A stretch of DNA of 64,000 nt from JALOLG01 sp963776935 (GTDB lineage: Bacteria > Actinomycetota > Acidimicrobiia > Acidimicrobiales > Ilumatobacteraceae): contig CAVZOP010000006.1 in the NCBI GenBank assembly GCA_963776935.1, positions 62,001 to 126,000 of the forward strand, read 5' to 3'. How positions within the stretch are numbered: the first letter of the stretch is position 1; each line of letters starts with the position of its first letter. A model generated the notes under the pieces. The model made no database searches and was not told the DNA's origin. It was given only the letters and a program-made list of their open reading frames with translations. Positions 1-9,750 of this stretch are shown here, piece by piece. A program made the position numbers and the translations under genes.

Positions 1-365
1 CGTTCGATTTCCTGGCGTGCGGAATGGTCGAGGGCGATGTCGGCGCCGTCGTGGCGTGCGTCGATGATCTTTTCGAGTCGTAACGGCCGAATCGGCCGCC
101 GAGACGTCCAGCGCTCGCCGTGAGCCAGGGTCAGACCTGCTCGATCGGGCTGACCATATGGGATGGGATCGAAGACCCCGATCACCTCGTCGCACGCGCC
201 GACGAGGCGCTGTACCACGCCAAACGACACGGCCGGAACAGGCTGGCGGTCCACGACGGACAGCGTGTCCGCGTCTCCAGCTACGAGGGCGCGGGTCTGA
301 CGGACCGACCGGTCTCGACCGGTCTGTCCGCGACCGACCTCGACGTCCTCATACCGGCCTCGTAA
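1..365 (+). CDS. GGDEF (diguanylate cyclase) domain, C-terminal part, cut by window edge
   Basis: The end of this gene carries the typical C-terminal half of a GGDEF domain, which makes cyclic di-GMP: CSIGLTIWDG, then ARADEALYHAKRHGRNR. The window opens just after where the GGDEF motif itself would sit (first residues read FDFLACGM). In the frame of the end, a TAA stops translation near 79. Reading the neighbouring frame between about 79 and 115 gives a plausible bridge, so a compensating pair of indels is likelier than a true stop. The tail beyond the domain (about 35 residues) is not recognised. It overlaps the convergent methyltransferase by 17 bases. Confidence 0.7.
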
Positions 366-1185
366 GACGCCCGATTCGACGAGGACTCAGCGGCCCCGGG
401 TGGCGGGCCGTGATGATCCAGGCGCGGGCGTCGAAGAGGACGCCGGGACCGGTGTCGTGTGCGTCGAGGGTGGCGCGTAGTCGTTGGCGGGCGTTCTCGG
501 CGGCGGTGGCGTCGAGGCGATCGAGGAGGTCGCGGGCGTGGAGAAGGCGGAGCACGTTCTCGTGGGCGGCGGCGGCGTCCGGGCCGTAGTAGACGGGTTC
601 GTGGACGTCGGTGAAGTCGATGTCGTCGAGTCCGGCCGCGGTCAGGATGCGTCGCGTGTCAGACGGATCGGCGAGGGAGAACGGTTCCAGGTCGCGCTCG
701 GTCGGCGTGGCCGGGCCCGAATCCGCGAGCGCCCGGCGGGTGGCGGTGAACCACTCGTTCTGTTCAGCGTGCCGCCAGACGAGGAGGACGAGACGAGCAC
801 CGGGGCGCAAGGCCCGCCCGATGTTGGCGAACGCGGCGACGGCGTCGGTGAAGAACATCGTTCCGAACCGACTAATGCAGAGGTCGAATCGTGCTTCCGG
901 GAACGGGTGGGTCTGGGCGTCCCCGACTTCGTAGGTGACGTTGCGTGTGCCCGCAGCGTCGCTGAGCCGGCGGGCGCGCTCGACCACGGCTGCGGAGATG
1001 TCCACTCCCACCGCAGTTCCGTTGAACGCCGCGCCGGCCGCCTCACGCGTGGTCTGACCGGCACCGCAGCCGACGTCGAGCACGTGATCGGCCGGACGCA
1101 CCGCCGCAGCCGCGCGGAAGTGCGGGTCGTACCAGCGCAGTTCGGCGTCGTAGAAGTCGGTGGAGTCGAACGAGTCCGTGCTCAC
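349..1185 (-). CDS. SAM-dependent class I methyltransferase
   Basis: A 278-residue protein with the Rossmann-type SAM-binding motif VLDVGCGAGQT about 36 residues in, followed by VGVDISAAVVERARR and the post-II segment FDLCISRFGTMFF. This is the UbiE/Methyltransf_11 type; the substrate cannot be told. I start it at the GTG at 1185 because that codon overlaps the stop of the upstream LLM gene (GTGA), which implies translational coupling; the open frame continues upstream only as shadow of that gene. The downstream end overlaps the convergent GGDEF gene. Pairing with an LLM oxidoreductase suggests a shared small-molecule pathway, which is inference. Confidence 0.85.
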   Translation of the reverse strand: MSTDSFDSTDFYDAELRWYDPHFRAAAAVRPADHVLDVGCGAGQTTREAAGAAFNGTAVGVDISAAVVERARRLSDAAGTRNVTYEVGDAQTHPFPEARFDLCISRFGTMFFTDAVAAFANIGRALRPGARLVLLVWRHAEQNEWFTATRRALADSGPATPTERDLEPFSLADPSDTRRILTAAGLDDIDFTDVHEPVYYGPDAAAAHENVLRLLHARDLLDRLDATAAENARQRLRATLDAHDTGPGVLFDARAWIITARHPGPLSPRRIGRLTRPV

Positions 1186-2042
1186 GGTGCGAAGGGTCCT
1201 TGACGGAGAAGGCCCCGCACTCCGTCGAGCGACAGCGCTTCGGGGGCGAACTCCGGGAGCCACCACGTGGCACCGGCGTCGACGTACGGCGCGGGATCGA
1301 CGCCGACGGGGAGGCCGACGACGATGTCGTACGGGGCCGTCGTGTCGTCGCGCAGCTCGGCAACGACGGCAACGACCTCGACGAGTTGATCAGGGTGCTC
1401 GAGATTGGCGGGAAAGAACCCGTCGTAACGGGCGGCTCGCCGCATCGGCTTGACGTTGCCGGGGAACCCGGCAACCCATACCGGGATGTCGGGGCGCTGC
1501 ACCGGCCGGGGGAGGAACTGGATGTCGTCCACCGTGTAGTGGTCGCCGTGGTGGTGAACCGGCTCACCGCTCCAGGCGGCGGTGAGGATCTCCAGTGCCT
1601 CGTCGAGCATCTGGCCGCGGGCCCGTTCGTCGAGTTGCTCGCCGGTCTTCGAGAACTCGCGAGCGAATCTGTCCCCGCCGATCCCGACGCCGAGGGTGAG
1701 GCGGCCGCCGCTGAGCCAGTCCAACGTGGCGGTCTCGCGCGCGACCTTGACCGGTCGGCGTCGTGGCAGCGGTGTGACCATGGGCCCGAGCCGCAGCCGC
1801 TCGGTCGCAGCCGCGATCGCGGCGAGCGTGATCCACGCGTCGGCAACTTGGCGCACCGGCGCGTTCCAGCGCAGCTGGTCCCACACGAAGAACCCATGCC
1901 AGCCCGCCTCCTCGGCCTCGGCTGCCAGACGGGCGCACACCGTCGGGTCGGACAGTTCGTCGAACAGCGGCAACCACAGGGCCGATCGCGCCAACGGTTC
2001 GCGGCGCGCCATTCCGGCGTCCGGGTTGGTCGACAGATCCAT
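1182..2042 (-). CDS. LLM-class flavin/F420-dependent oxidoreductase
   Basis: A 286-residue luciferase-like (bacterial luciferase/F420 TIM-barrel) protein. It shows the family landmarks WHGFFVWDQL near residue 49, RLRLGPMVTPLPRRRPVKVARETATLD, SGGRLTLGVGIGG and the substrate-side loop YTVDDIQFLPRPVQRPDIPVWVAG. Members reduce or oxygenate small organic molecules using F420H2 or FMNH2; I cannot tell which cofactor is used. It starts at ATG with a GGAG-like ribosome site and is coupled by a 4-base overlap to the methyltransferase behind it. No frame break is seen. Confidence 0.85.
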   Translation of the reverse strand: MDLSTNPDAGMARREPLARSALWLPLFDELSDPTVCARLAAEAEEAGWHGFFVWDQLRWNAPVRQVADAWITLAAIAAATERLRLGPMVTPLPRRRPVKVARETATLDWLSGGRLTLGVGIGGDRFAREFSKTGEQLDERARGQMLDEALEILTAAWSGEPVHHHGDHYTVDDIQFLPRPVQRPDIPVWVAGFPGNVKPMRRAARYDGFFPANLEHPDQLVEVVAVVAELRDDTTAPYDIVVGLPVGVDPAPYVDAGATWWLPEFAPEALSLDGVRGLLRQGPFAP

Positions 2043-2247
2043 CGCTCCATCTCACCATGCTGAAACCCCGCGCGCGGGGTGTTCACGTCCGCGGAACGCT
2101 TCTTCTTGCGCGGCCAGGCGCCACGTGTACGTTCCGAGGACGGGGTTGTCTGTCGGGTCCGGGTGCAGATCGGCATCGTGGTCAGGCGGTGACCTCCGAT
2201 CGCCGGCGCGCGGCGCCGGCCCAGACGCCGACACTCGAGGAGACGAC

Positions 2248-3639
2248 GTGACCGCCCAGACAGACACCCGAACGCTCCAGGATCTCCTGGACTCCGTTCC
2301 CAACTTCGTCGACTACCTCTACAGCAACCGCAAGGGATCGGTCCTCAAGGACGCCGTGCTGCGCCAGCCCTCCGAGTTCGTCGCCCCGGAGTTCACGACG
2401 TGGCGTGACGAGCAACTGGCGTGGCGCGACGGGATTGCGTTCTACGACCAGTCGTTCCACATGACGACGACCTACCTGCGCGGCCCAGACGCTCAGCGGC
2501 TCCTGTCGAGCCTGGCCGTGAACAGCTTCGAGACCTTCGGTGTCGGTCGCTCACGACACTTCGTCTGCTGCAGCCCCGACGGCTACCTCGTTGGCGACGG
2601 GATCCTGTACAGCCTCGCCCCCGAGGAAATGGTGCTGGTTGGTCGGGCGGCCGGTCATAACTGGGTGCGGTTCTGCGCAGAGACCGGCGGTTGGGATGTC
2701 TCCATCGAGGCCGACGAGATCTTCTCCCACAACCCCGCCGGCCGGCGCACCGTGTACCGGTATCAAATCGAAGGAGCTCACACGTTGGAGCTCGCCGATC
2801 GGCTCACCGGTGCTCCGCTGCCCGAGGCGCCGTGGTCGCACATCTTTCCGGTCACCATCGCCGGCCATCAGGTCTGGGCTCAGCGGCACACGATGGCCGG
2901 CAACCCGGGGTGCGAGTTCTTCGGGCCATGGGATGAGGGTCCGGCGGTCAAGGAGGCGATCCTCGAGGCAGGATCCGCATTCGATCTGCGCCGGGTCGGG
3001 TCGCTCGCCTACTTCACGAACGCTCTGGAGCTGGGCTGGATCCCACGCCCGATGCCGGCCATCTTCACCGGCGACGAGCTCCGCCCGTTCCGCGAGTGGC
3101 TGCCGTCGACCAGCAGTGAGGCAACCTGGGGTCTCGGCGGCAGCCTCTACCTACCCGACATCGAGGACTACTACTTCACGCCGTGGGAGCTCGGGTACGG
3201 CAATGTGATCAAGTACGACCACGATTTCGTCGGGCGAGAAGCGCTCGAACGGATGAAGGACGACGACCACCGCCGGAAGGTGACGCTCGTGTGGGACCCC
3301 GCTGACGTTGCTCGAGTCGTCGAGTCGTACATGCGGCCCGAGGAGACCCCGCCGCTGTACATCGAGTTCCCGCGAGCGACGTACGCGACATGGCAGTACG
3401 ACGCGGTCCACGATGACAAGGGGCGAACGGTCGGTGCGTCGACCTACACCGGCTTCAGTTGGAACGAACGGGCGATGCTCTCACTTGCAGTCGTCGAGCC
3501 CGAGTACGCCGAGCCGGGGACGCACGTCTCGGTTCTCTGGGGAGAACCGGAGGGTGGCGCCAAGAGTTCCTGGTTGGAGCCCCACCGCCAGGTGGAGATC
3601 GGCGCCACGGTCGCGCCTGCTCCGATCGGGAAGAATTAG
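2248..3639 (+). CDS. LigM/DesA-like tetrahydrofolate-dependent O-demethylase family protein (GcvT fold)
   Basis: A 463-residue aminomethyltransferase-fold protein that follows the vanillate demethylase LigM along its whole length. Shared landmarks, as I remember LigM, are APEFTTWRDEQLAWRDG, the DQSFHM segment, VLVGRAAGHNWV, GWIPRPMPAIFTGDEL with REWLPS, IEDYYFTPWELGYG, KYDHDFVGREAL and a final LWGEPEGG. LigM moves a methyl group from an aryl methyl ether to tetrahydrofolate, so a role in one-carbon demethylation of aromatic ethers is likely, though related proteins in soil and marine actinobacteria are uncharacterised. The GTG at 2248 is chosen because GAGGAG lies six bases upstream. Frame is intact; it overlaps the next gene tail to tail. 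Confidence 0.8.
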   Translation: MTAQTDTRTLQDLLDSVPNFVDYLYSNRKGSVLKDAVLRQPSEFVAPEFTTWRDEQLAWRDGIAFYDQSFHMTTTYLRGPDAQRLLSSLAVNSFETFGVGRSRHFVCCSPDGYLVGDGILYSLAPEEMVLVGRAAGHNWVRFCAETGGWDVSIEADEIFSHNPAGRRTVYRYQIEGAHTLELADRLTGAPLPEAPWSHIFPVTIAGHQVWAQRHTMAGNPGCEFFGPWDEGPAVKEAILEAGSAFDLRRVGSLAYFTNALELGWIPRPMPAIFTGDELRPFREWLPSTSSEATWGLGGSLYLPDIEDYYFTPWELGYGNVIKYDHDFVGREALERMKDDDHRRKVTLVWDPADVARVVESYMRPEETPPLYIEFPRATYATWQYDAVHDDKGRTVGASTYTGFSWNERAMLSLAVVEPEYAEPGTHVSVLWGEPEGGAKSSWLEPHRQVEIGATVAPAPIGKN

Positions 3640-3974
3640 CGGTCGACATGGTCTTCGAGTGTGCCGTCCGAAGACTGCACCGAGAGCGCTGGCGCACGCG
3701 GCGCGACGGCCCGTCGACGATCGGCGCGTCGTAGGAACCACAGAAACACCGGAAAGGCTCCGATCAGGAGGCGGGCGAGACGAATCGGAAAGGCCATCAC
3801 CGGCATCCGGCGTAACAGCCACAGCGCCAACACGGCGACCACTCGCATGCCGAAGATGCGCCGGGTGTTCGCCTCGAGCCGATCGACGACCGGGCGGGCC
3901 CGGCGGCGGGCCGCTCGAGGACTGGCCGGCGGCACGCCCTCACCTTCAACTATCGTCGTTTCAACGGTCGTCAT
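3636..3974 (-). CDS. small membrane protein of unknown function
   Basis: A 112-residue protein with a Thr/Glu-rich start, a basic stretch (RRARPVVDRLEANTRR) and two short hydrophobic segments in the second half (VVAVLALWLL; LLIGAFPVFLWFL), so probably a small inner-membrane protein with basic loops. The ATG at 3974 is preceded by GGGAGGAA at a good distance, which decides the start over the longer open frame. I do not recognise a family. It is convergent with the LigM-like gene, sharing four bases. Confidence 0.6.
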   Translation of the reverse strand: MTTVETTIVEGEGVPPASPRAARRRARPVVDRLEANTRRIFGMRVVAVLALWLLRRMPVMAFPIRLARLLIGAFPVFLWFLRRADRRRAVAPRAPALSVQSSDGTLEDHVDR

Positions 3975-4281
3975 CGTCTGTTCCTCCCGGTGCGCCTTGT
4001 GACTCGTGCACCGCATCAGCGAACCGCCCGCCCTGTCAGCTGGGCGGGCGGTTCTGCGGCCGGGGTTGGAGCCGCCACGCCGAGCGGCTTCAGCTGAGGC
4101 TAGGAGGGCTCAGCTGCCCCGTCGCCTGGAGTTGAGATGCCCGCTCGCCGTCACACTGAAACGACTCGGGTTGTCGCGTTGAGTGGTCTGCGACACTCCT
4201 TGTGCGCCGTGAGTGGCAGAACGCGCGCCGTTTGCGTTCGACCGACGGAGCGAGTTAAGTGGTACTCGACTGGGGGCGGTC
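3975..4281. other. intergenic region with hairpin and short palindrome
   Basis: This 307-base gap between divergent genes holds no convincing ORF. It contains a perfect 13-bp hairpin (4021-4054, GAACCGCCCGCCC with an 8-base loop) and an 8-bp inverted repeat CAGCTGAG...CTCAGCTG (4091-4116). Neither is followed by a T run. The first could be a terminator or a structured leader; the second looks like an operator half-site pair. I see no clear sigma-70 promoter. Confidence 0.5.
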
Positions 4282-5021
4282 ATGAATCGTCGGTTTTCAG
4301 CGGTCGTCGTGGCGTCGGGCATGGCATCGATCGCGGCGCTGACGATCGCGGGGTGGCCACTGCAGGAGAGGTCCTCCGGGCTCCATACGGATCCCTACGA
4401 CGGCAGAGGAGACCCGCACGACGACTGGTGTTGTCAGTTCGCCGACCTCCGTCACCATCGTCGCCTCCCACGCACCTCGGCCTGGCGCGGCGTCCCCCGC
4501 GCCGTCGGACAGGACGACGGTCGCCGCCCGCCCGCCGACGTCCGCCACCGTCGCCCCAGCCAACCTGCCTTCCGTGACGACGTCGCCGCCGGCGTCGGAC
4601 ACGGTGGTCGTCGAAACGCCAACCACGGCCCGCGCAGGAGTACGTCCTCGACATCGAGTCCCTCGACCTCCACGAACCGGTCGTCGCAGGTGAGCAGGAC
4701 GAGATCGACCAGGGCCACGTCACTGCGGTCGATTGGTCGTCAGAGGGTTATCCGACCTCGTGCCTTCCCGGAGACGGATGCACGGTGTGGTTGGCGGGCC
4801 ATCGGTCCACTCACCAGGCGGTCTTCGCCCGCCTGCCCGAGATCACGGCGGGGGCCCTGATCGAGATCCACTTCCATGGCCAGACCTACACCTACACGGT
4901 CACCGACGTGGTCACCGTGCCGGGATCGGCGCCGCCATCGGTGATCCACGGTGACCTGGTGCTCCAGACGTCGGCACCCGGTGGTCAGCGCATCCTGGTC
5001 TACGCCGTCACGGTGAGCTAG
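4282..5021 (+). CDS. sortase-like protein, catalytic Cys replaced by Ser, two frame breaks
   Basis: The N-terminus (MNRRFSAVVVASG...AALTIAGW) is a membrane anchor, followed by a Thr/Ser/Pro-rich linker (about 4379-4635, one frame over) and then a sortase-like domain in a third frame. That domain reads LDIESLDLHEPVVAG, then WLAGHRSTHQAVFARL, which carries the sortase His (LAGHR), and ends LVLQTSAPGGQRILVYAV. In sortases the last motif is normally T-C; here it is T-S in an unbroken frame. Two one-base insertions (near 4350-4380 and 4635) join the three parts. It may be an inactive or divergent class E-like sortase; no LPXTG-type substrate lies nearby. Confidence 0.65.
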
Positions 5022-5058
5022 ACGGGCTCGCAGAACACCCGCGCGTGTCAACGCGCGA

Positions 5059-6661
5059 CTACGGATCGATCAGGACTCCGGGGTTGAGGATCGCATTGGG
5101 ATCGAGGGTCTTCTTCACGGCGCGCAGCGCGTCGGCGAAGAGCTCGGGCCGCTGGAGGTCGTAGCCGTCGGGTCGATGCATGCGTCCGACGGCGTGATGG
5201 TGGGTCACGGTGCCACCTGCGTCGACCACGATCAGGTTCGAGGCCGCTTTGATCTCGGACCACATCGAGATCTCCGAACCGGGGCGGCCGACGCCTGACC
5301 ACGTGTAGTACGGGGCGGGTCCATCGGGATACACGTGCGTGAACCGGCACGACAGCGAGTGATGCTCGCCGAACACCTTGCGCAACACGTCGGTCATCCG
5401 CGAACGGACGGCTGCGTCGAAGTCGGGCCACCTGTCCCACGTGATCGCGGTTTCGAACGTGTCGGCGACGAGGCCGAGGGACGTGTCGACGCCGAGCTGC
5501 ACACCGATGAAGGCGTCGCGCCACGCGCCCACCGCGCCACCGCGTCCCGTCGGGCTGCCACCGCCGTCGTCGACATTGACCTCGTCGTCGGCGACGTGGC
5601 CACCCGCGGCGCGGGCGATGGCGACGGCCTCGTTGATGTTGTGCCGTTGCGACAGATCCGACGATTCGAACGAGACGATGACGAGCGCTTGTTTCCCGTC
5701 GAGGCCGGCGGCGCGGCCGGCCTCGACCGGGTCGAGGATGCGGAGGTTGGCCGGCCACAGCTTGGCCTGCACGATCATGCGCACCGCTTCGCAACCCGCC
5801 GGCCACGAATCGAACGTGATCCCGGCCGTGGCACGGAACGCGGGCCGCTTCTGGATCCGCATCCACGCCTCGGTCACGACACCGAGCGTGCCTTCCGAGC
5901 CGATGACCATCCGGTCGGGACTCGGTCCGGCGCCGCTGCCGGGCAGCCGGCGGCTCTCCCACCACCCCCGCGGCGTCAACATCCGAATCGACTCGACGAA
6001 GTCGTCGATGTGGGTGTGGTTGGTCGCGTAGTGCCCGCCAGACCGGGTGACGATCCATCCGCCCAGGGAACTGAATCGGAACGACTGCGGGAAGTGGCGC
6101 AACGTGTGGCCGCTCGGTTTCAACTGCTGTTCGAGGGCCGGACCGAGCACGCCCGCTTGGATCCGTGCCGCGCGCGACACCTCGTCGATCTCGAGCACGC
6201 GGTCGAGACGGTCGAGGGCGATCGTCACGCACGGGCCGCAGTCGTCGGGCGGGTTCACCCCCCACACCACCGACGAGCCGCCGCCGTACGGGATCGCGAC
6301 GTATCCGTTGCTGTCGCACCACTCGAGCGTGATCTCGAGCTCCTGCTCGTCACGGGGATGGGCGACGACGTCCGGGGGATTCGGGAACTGCAGGTTGAAC
6401 GCCCGGGTGCGGTCGGTGAAGCTCGCGCCGTAGGCGTGGAAGGCCCGCTCGTACGTCGACGTGTCACACCACGATGACAGGTGATCGGGCACCGAGATGC
6501 GCGGCTCGCGCAACTGCGCATCCTCGGCTCGGGGCACCGGGTGGGCGGTGATCGCGGTGCCGTACCGTTCCGACAGCTGTGCCGCCGAGCGCGGCGCGGT
6601 CCGCGTCGGTCGGCTCCTCCGACTCCATGCACCATGCCCAGAACGAGCGCCGATCCCCCAT
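5059..6661 (-). CDS. FAD-linked oxidase of the alkyldihydroxyacetonephosphate synthase type
   Basis: An FAD-binding PCMH domain is clear: VAIPYGGGSSVVWG near residue 140, then FSSLGGWIVTRSGGHYATNHTHIDDFV and MVIGSEGTLGVVTEAWMRI. The C-terminal cap contains FTHVYPDGPAPYYTW, a His triplet (TVTHHHAVG) and LDPNAILNPGVL, all as in alkylglycerone-phosphate synthase homologues. In eukaryotes that enzyme makes ether lipids; bacterial relatives are mostly untested. I start at the ATG at 6661 (MGDRRSFWAWC), which needs one surplus base removed near 6580-6600 to join QLSERYG. The protein would be about 533 residues. Confidence 0.8.
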
Positions 6662-6748
6662 GACCGAACCCTACTTGCCGGTCCCGTGAGCATTTCTGCC
6701 CCGTGCGTCACGAGCAACCTTCGTGGACCGGTGGTGCTCTAATGCGGC

Positions 6749-7304
6749 ATGGACGAGTGCGCCCCACCACTCGTTGCCTCGCCGATGGTTGATGGTGGTG
6801 AGTCCGTGCAGGTGCCGACGTCGGACGCGGAGTTCGTCGAAGTGGTGCGCCTCGAGCTGCCACGCGTGCAGCGCATCGCCCGATTGCTGACCGGGAGCGC
6901 GGACGCTGCCGACGACGTCGTCGCCGAGGCGATCGCCCGCTCCCTTCCACGATGGCGGGCGGGCGGGATCGACGACTGCCCGGCGTACCTGCGCCGGGTG
7001 GTGGTCAACCTGTCGACACGCCGATGGCGCCGGCGCGCACTCGCGATGCGGCGCGATCACCGTCGCGCTCGACTGGTTGGAACAGCCGCCGGATCTCGAA
7101 GCGGTGGCGACCGAGCGTGACCGAACCCTTCGCGCCGTGATGCGCCTGCCGGTGCGACGGCGTGCCGTCGTGGTGTTGCGGTTCTACGACGACCTCCCCG
7201 AAGCCCGCATCGCCGAGGTGCTCGGCATCAGCACGGGCACCGTGAAGTCGCAACTCTCGCGCGCGCTCGAGCAACTCCGCGCCGACCTCGGGACTCAGTA
7301 CTAG
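6749..7304 (+). CDS. ECF-type RNA polymerase sigma factor
   Basis: Region 2 is visible as FVEVVRLELPRVQRIARLLTGSADAADDVVAEAIARSL with WRAGGIDDCPAYLRRVVVNL; region 4 as MRLPVRRRAVVVLRFYDDLPEARIAEVLGISTGTVKSQLSRAL. The halves lie in different frames and join if one base is removed near 7065 (in CGTCGCGCTCG). The protein is about 184 residues and belongs to the SigE/SigM-like group of small actinobacterial sigma factors. Two bases downstream starts a membrane-anchored kelch protein, the position usually held by an anti-sigma factor. A similar pair occurs at the far end of the window. Confidence 0.8.
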
Positions 7305-7306
7305 AT

Positions 7307-8688
7307 ATGTCCGAACCAGGTACATCCCGACTCGGTCGAATCGCGTCTTCGTGAGCATCTGTCCGCCGTCGACCGGGCGCCGGTGGTCGGGGTCGACACG
7401 ATCGCGGCGCGTCGAAGCGAGCCGAGATCCGCCTGCGGCGTCGGCGCGGTGCCGGTGTGGCGTCGCGTCGGTCGGACTCGTGGCGGTGGCGTCGATCGTG
7501 GTGTGGTCGAACCAGCCCCGGGTCGTCCGATGCGGTCGTTCCCGGCGACGCGAGCTCCGGACGGCTCCGGCGGCAACGGAGTCTGGTGCCGGCGTCCGCG
7601 ACGGCTCGCCGGCGGTCTGCGGCACCGACGGCGTCCACGGCCGTTGCCGACTTCGACGACGTCGCCGGCGTCGAGCACGTGGACTGCGATCGCGCCCGAT
7701 CCCCGTGGGCACGGCGTTCTACCCGTCGGTGGTGTGGACCGGGAGCGAGGCACTCGTCGTCGGCGGCGTCGACCCCGCGGGCCAGCCCCGTCCGGCGGCG
7801 GCCGCCTACGACCCCGTCACCGACACGTGGCGGACGCTCGCCGACCCGCCCACCGATTCGGATCGCATCAACCCGCTCGTCGCCTGGACCGGCACCGACA
7901 TGCTGTTGATCGGCGGCGACAACCCCGACGGCAGTCTGCTGGTGTCGTACGGCGAGGCCTATGACCCGGCCACCGATGTGTGGCGAGGCATTGCGTCGCC
8001 TCCTGTCGGATTCATCACCGACCGGTCTCCGGCCGCGTGGACCGGCCGCGAGCTGCTCGTGTGGCCGGGGGACGGTGGTGGCTCGACGATGGAGATCACG
8101 CCGATCGCCTACGACCCCGCCACCGACAGCTGGCGGGAGCTCGCCGCGCCACCGATCGAGCGGCGCCAGCAGGCCGCGTCGGTGTGGACTGGAACGGAGT
8201 GGATCGTCTGGGGTGGCACCACCGGAGACAGGGAGCTCGACGACGGCGCCGCCTACGACCCGACATCCGGCACGTGGCGCGCGCTTCCCGACTCACCGTT
8301 GTCGCCGCGGCGGGTTCGCGGCGTGTGGACCGGTGAGGAGCTGATCATCGTCGCCGGTTCGACGGGTGGCGCGCCCGTGACCGGCAACGGCGAGTTGGCG
8401 TTGTCCGACGGCGCCGCCTACGACCCCGTCACCGGTGCATGGCGGTCGATCACGTCCGGACCGGCCCATCCCGGGCTTCGAGCCGTTGTGGACCGGCAGC
8501 GAGATGATCATGGTCGCCAAGGGAGCCGCATCCGTGTACGACGTCGTCACCGACCGGTGGATCGACCCGTGCTGCGTCGGCGACTCCGGTGCCGGCGGCG
8601 TGGGCGCGCCCGTGTGGACCGGGACGGCGGTGCTGTTGATCGGCAGCAGCGATCCCGGCGTCGGCGGCGCGATGCTCACCCCACGTGA
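7307..8688 (+). CDS. membrane-anchored kelch-repeat protein behind a sigma factor, several frame breaks
   Basis: Pieces in three frames assemble into an N-terminal cytosolic helix (RLREHLSAVDRAPVV), one membrane span (VASVGLVAVASIVVW) and at least five kelch-like blades. Each blade has the pattern WTG-x-E-x-hhhhGG then AAYDPxTDTWRxL (for example 7725-7840, 7880-7990, 8180-8290). The last blades jump frame near 8467, where GGG should be GG. The ATG at 7307 follows the sigma stop by two bases. A beta-propeller outside the cell and a short inside domain suggest a sensor/anti-sigma role, which is inference. The stop at 8688 abuts the convergent DUF4395 gene. Confidence 0.65.
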
Positions 8689-9151
8689 TGTTGTTGCAGG
8701 CCTGGCACGTCGCCTCGGGGATCAGGCCGGCCCTCATCAGCCGGGCGAACAGCCAGCACCCGGTGCAGAAGCCGACCACGGACTCCAGCGTGGCGAACAC
8801 CAAGAGGAGCGCGACGAGCACGTTGGCCAGCGTGGTGAGCCCGAAGCCGAGGCTGGCCACGGCCGCGGCCGTGCTCACGACGAAACCGATGCCCTGCGCG
8901 AAGCGCTTGGGTGGTCCGGCGACGTACCTCGGCGGTCCGAGACGCGGCGCGATCACCCGATTCGCCACCTGGCCGAGCACGCTCAAGGTCGGTCCCGCTA
9001 CCACCCGCGCCAGGAAACCCAGCGCGACCACGACGAGGAGCCAGTGCCAGCCGGTCAGCAAGATGACGGCGGCGAGGATGGCGACTCCACCGGCGACCAC
9101 GCGCGCCGTCTTCTCGTTCACCGGATTGGGGAAGCTGAACACGTCCGACAT
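8676..9151 (-). CDS. DUF4395-family membrane protein
   Basis: The sequence FPNPVNEKTARVVAGGVAIL, repeated hydrophobic spans, GFVVSTAAAVASLGFGL and the C-terminal CTGCWLFARLMRAGLIPEATCQACNNI match the DUF4395 family, a four-helix membrane protein with a conserved Cys-x-x-Cys; some relatives sit beside thioredoxin-like genes. The open frame runs on past 8676 only as an antisense shadow of the kelch gene; a TGA one frame away at 8676-8678 is the likely real stop, so one indel sits near it. Two start codons are possible (9160 and 9151); I use the second. Function unknown. Confidence 0.7.
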
Positions 9152-9196
9152 CGCGGTCATCGACCGTACGGTATCCCCGCCGATCGCATTGCCGAC

Positions 9197-9236
9197 CTAG
9201 TTGGTCAACTTTCGGCCTGGTTGGTTCAACCTTCGG
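9197..9236. repeat. two tandem short palindromes (imperfect direct repeat)
   Basis: Two near-identical copies, CTAGTTGGTCAACTTTCGG (9197-9215) and CTGGTTGGTTCAACCTTCGG (9217-9236), each contain a 5-bp palindrome (AGTTG-CAACT and GGTTG-CAACC). They lie between two minus-strand membrane-protein genes and overlap the end of the upstream one. They could be operator half-sites or a small attenuator. Confidence 0.4.
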
Positions 9237-9667
9237 TTGGCGCGACGTCGCTCCGAGGACGGAAGGCGAGCGCCAGCAGGGCGACCATCGTGACCAGGAC
9301 GATGATTTCGGAGATCAGCGACAGCGCCGCCTCCGGGCGCGGGCTTCAGGCCCGGCTGGTCGACGAACCCGAACCAGCCGTCATCGGTCCGCTTGGCGAA
9401 GTACGACGCGACGAGCGAGATCACGGCCCACGCCAACCCGCCGACCGCGGCGAGCTTCCACACGAGGTCGGGCAGTTGCTTGACGAACAGCGGCACGACG
9501 AGCCCGAGCGCGATGGCGACTGCTCCCAGCGCGTTCGCCAGGAACTGTTCGCCGATGTTGCCGATGGGGATGTCCTTGTAGCCGTCGTTGTAGAGCGACA
9601 GATGTGCGTAGCCACCGACGAGTGCCGCGACAGCGCCGATGACGCGCAGGATGACTGTTGGCGTCAC
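9226..9667 (-). CDS. four-span membrane protein of unknown function
   Basis: Four hydrophobic segments are seen: ILRVIGAVAALVGGYAHL, ALGAVAIALGLVVPLFV, LAAVGGLAWAVISLVASY and, after a frame change, LISEIIVLVTMVALLALAF. The break lies near 9330 where CCCGGAGG should probably read CCCGAGG; after correction the protein ends SDVAPTEG and has about 146 residues. The conserved-looking YNDGYKDIPIGNIGEQF loop between spans one and two may be functional. I know relatives only as hypothetical actinobacterial proteins. Confidence 0.65.
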
Positions 9668-9750
9668 GCCGCGAAAAGTACTCGCTCGACTCGCGTCGAG
9701 TCCGGGCGACCCACGGTTGGCGAGTCGGTGACGCTGGGTACTCTCCCCGA

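Noticed and set aside
5335..6477. A 380-codon plus-strand ORF opposite the FAD oxidase
   Set aside because: No motif, Arg/Asp/Pro-rich composition, and full overlap with a conserved enzyme on the other strand.
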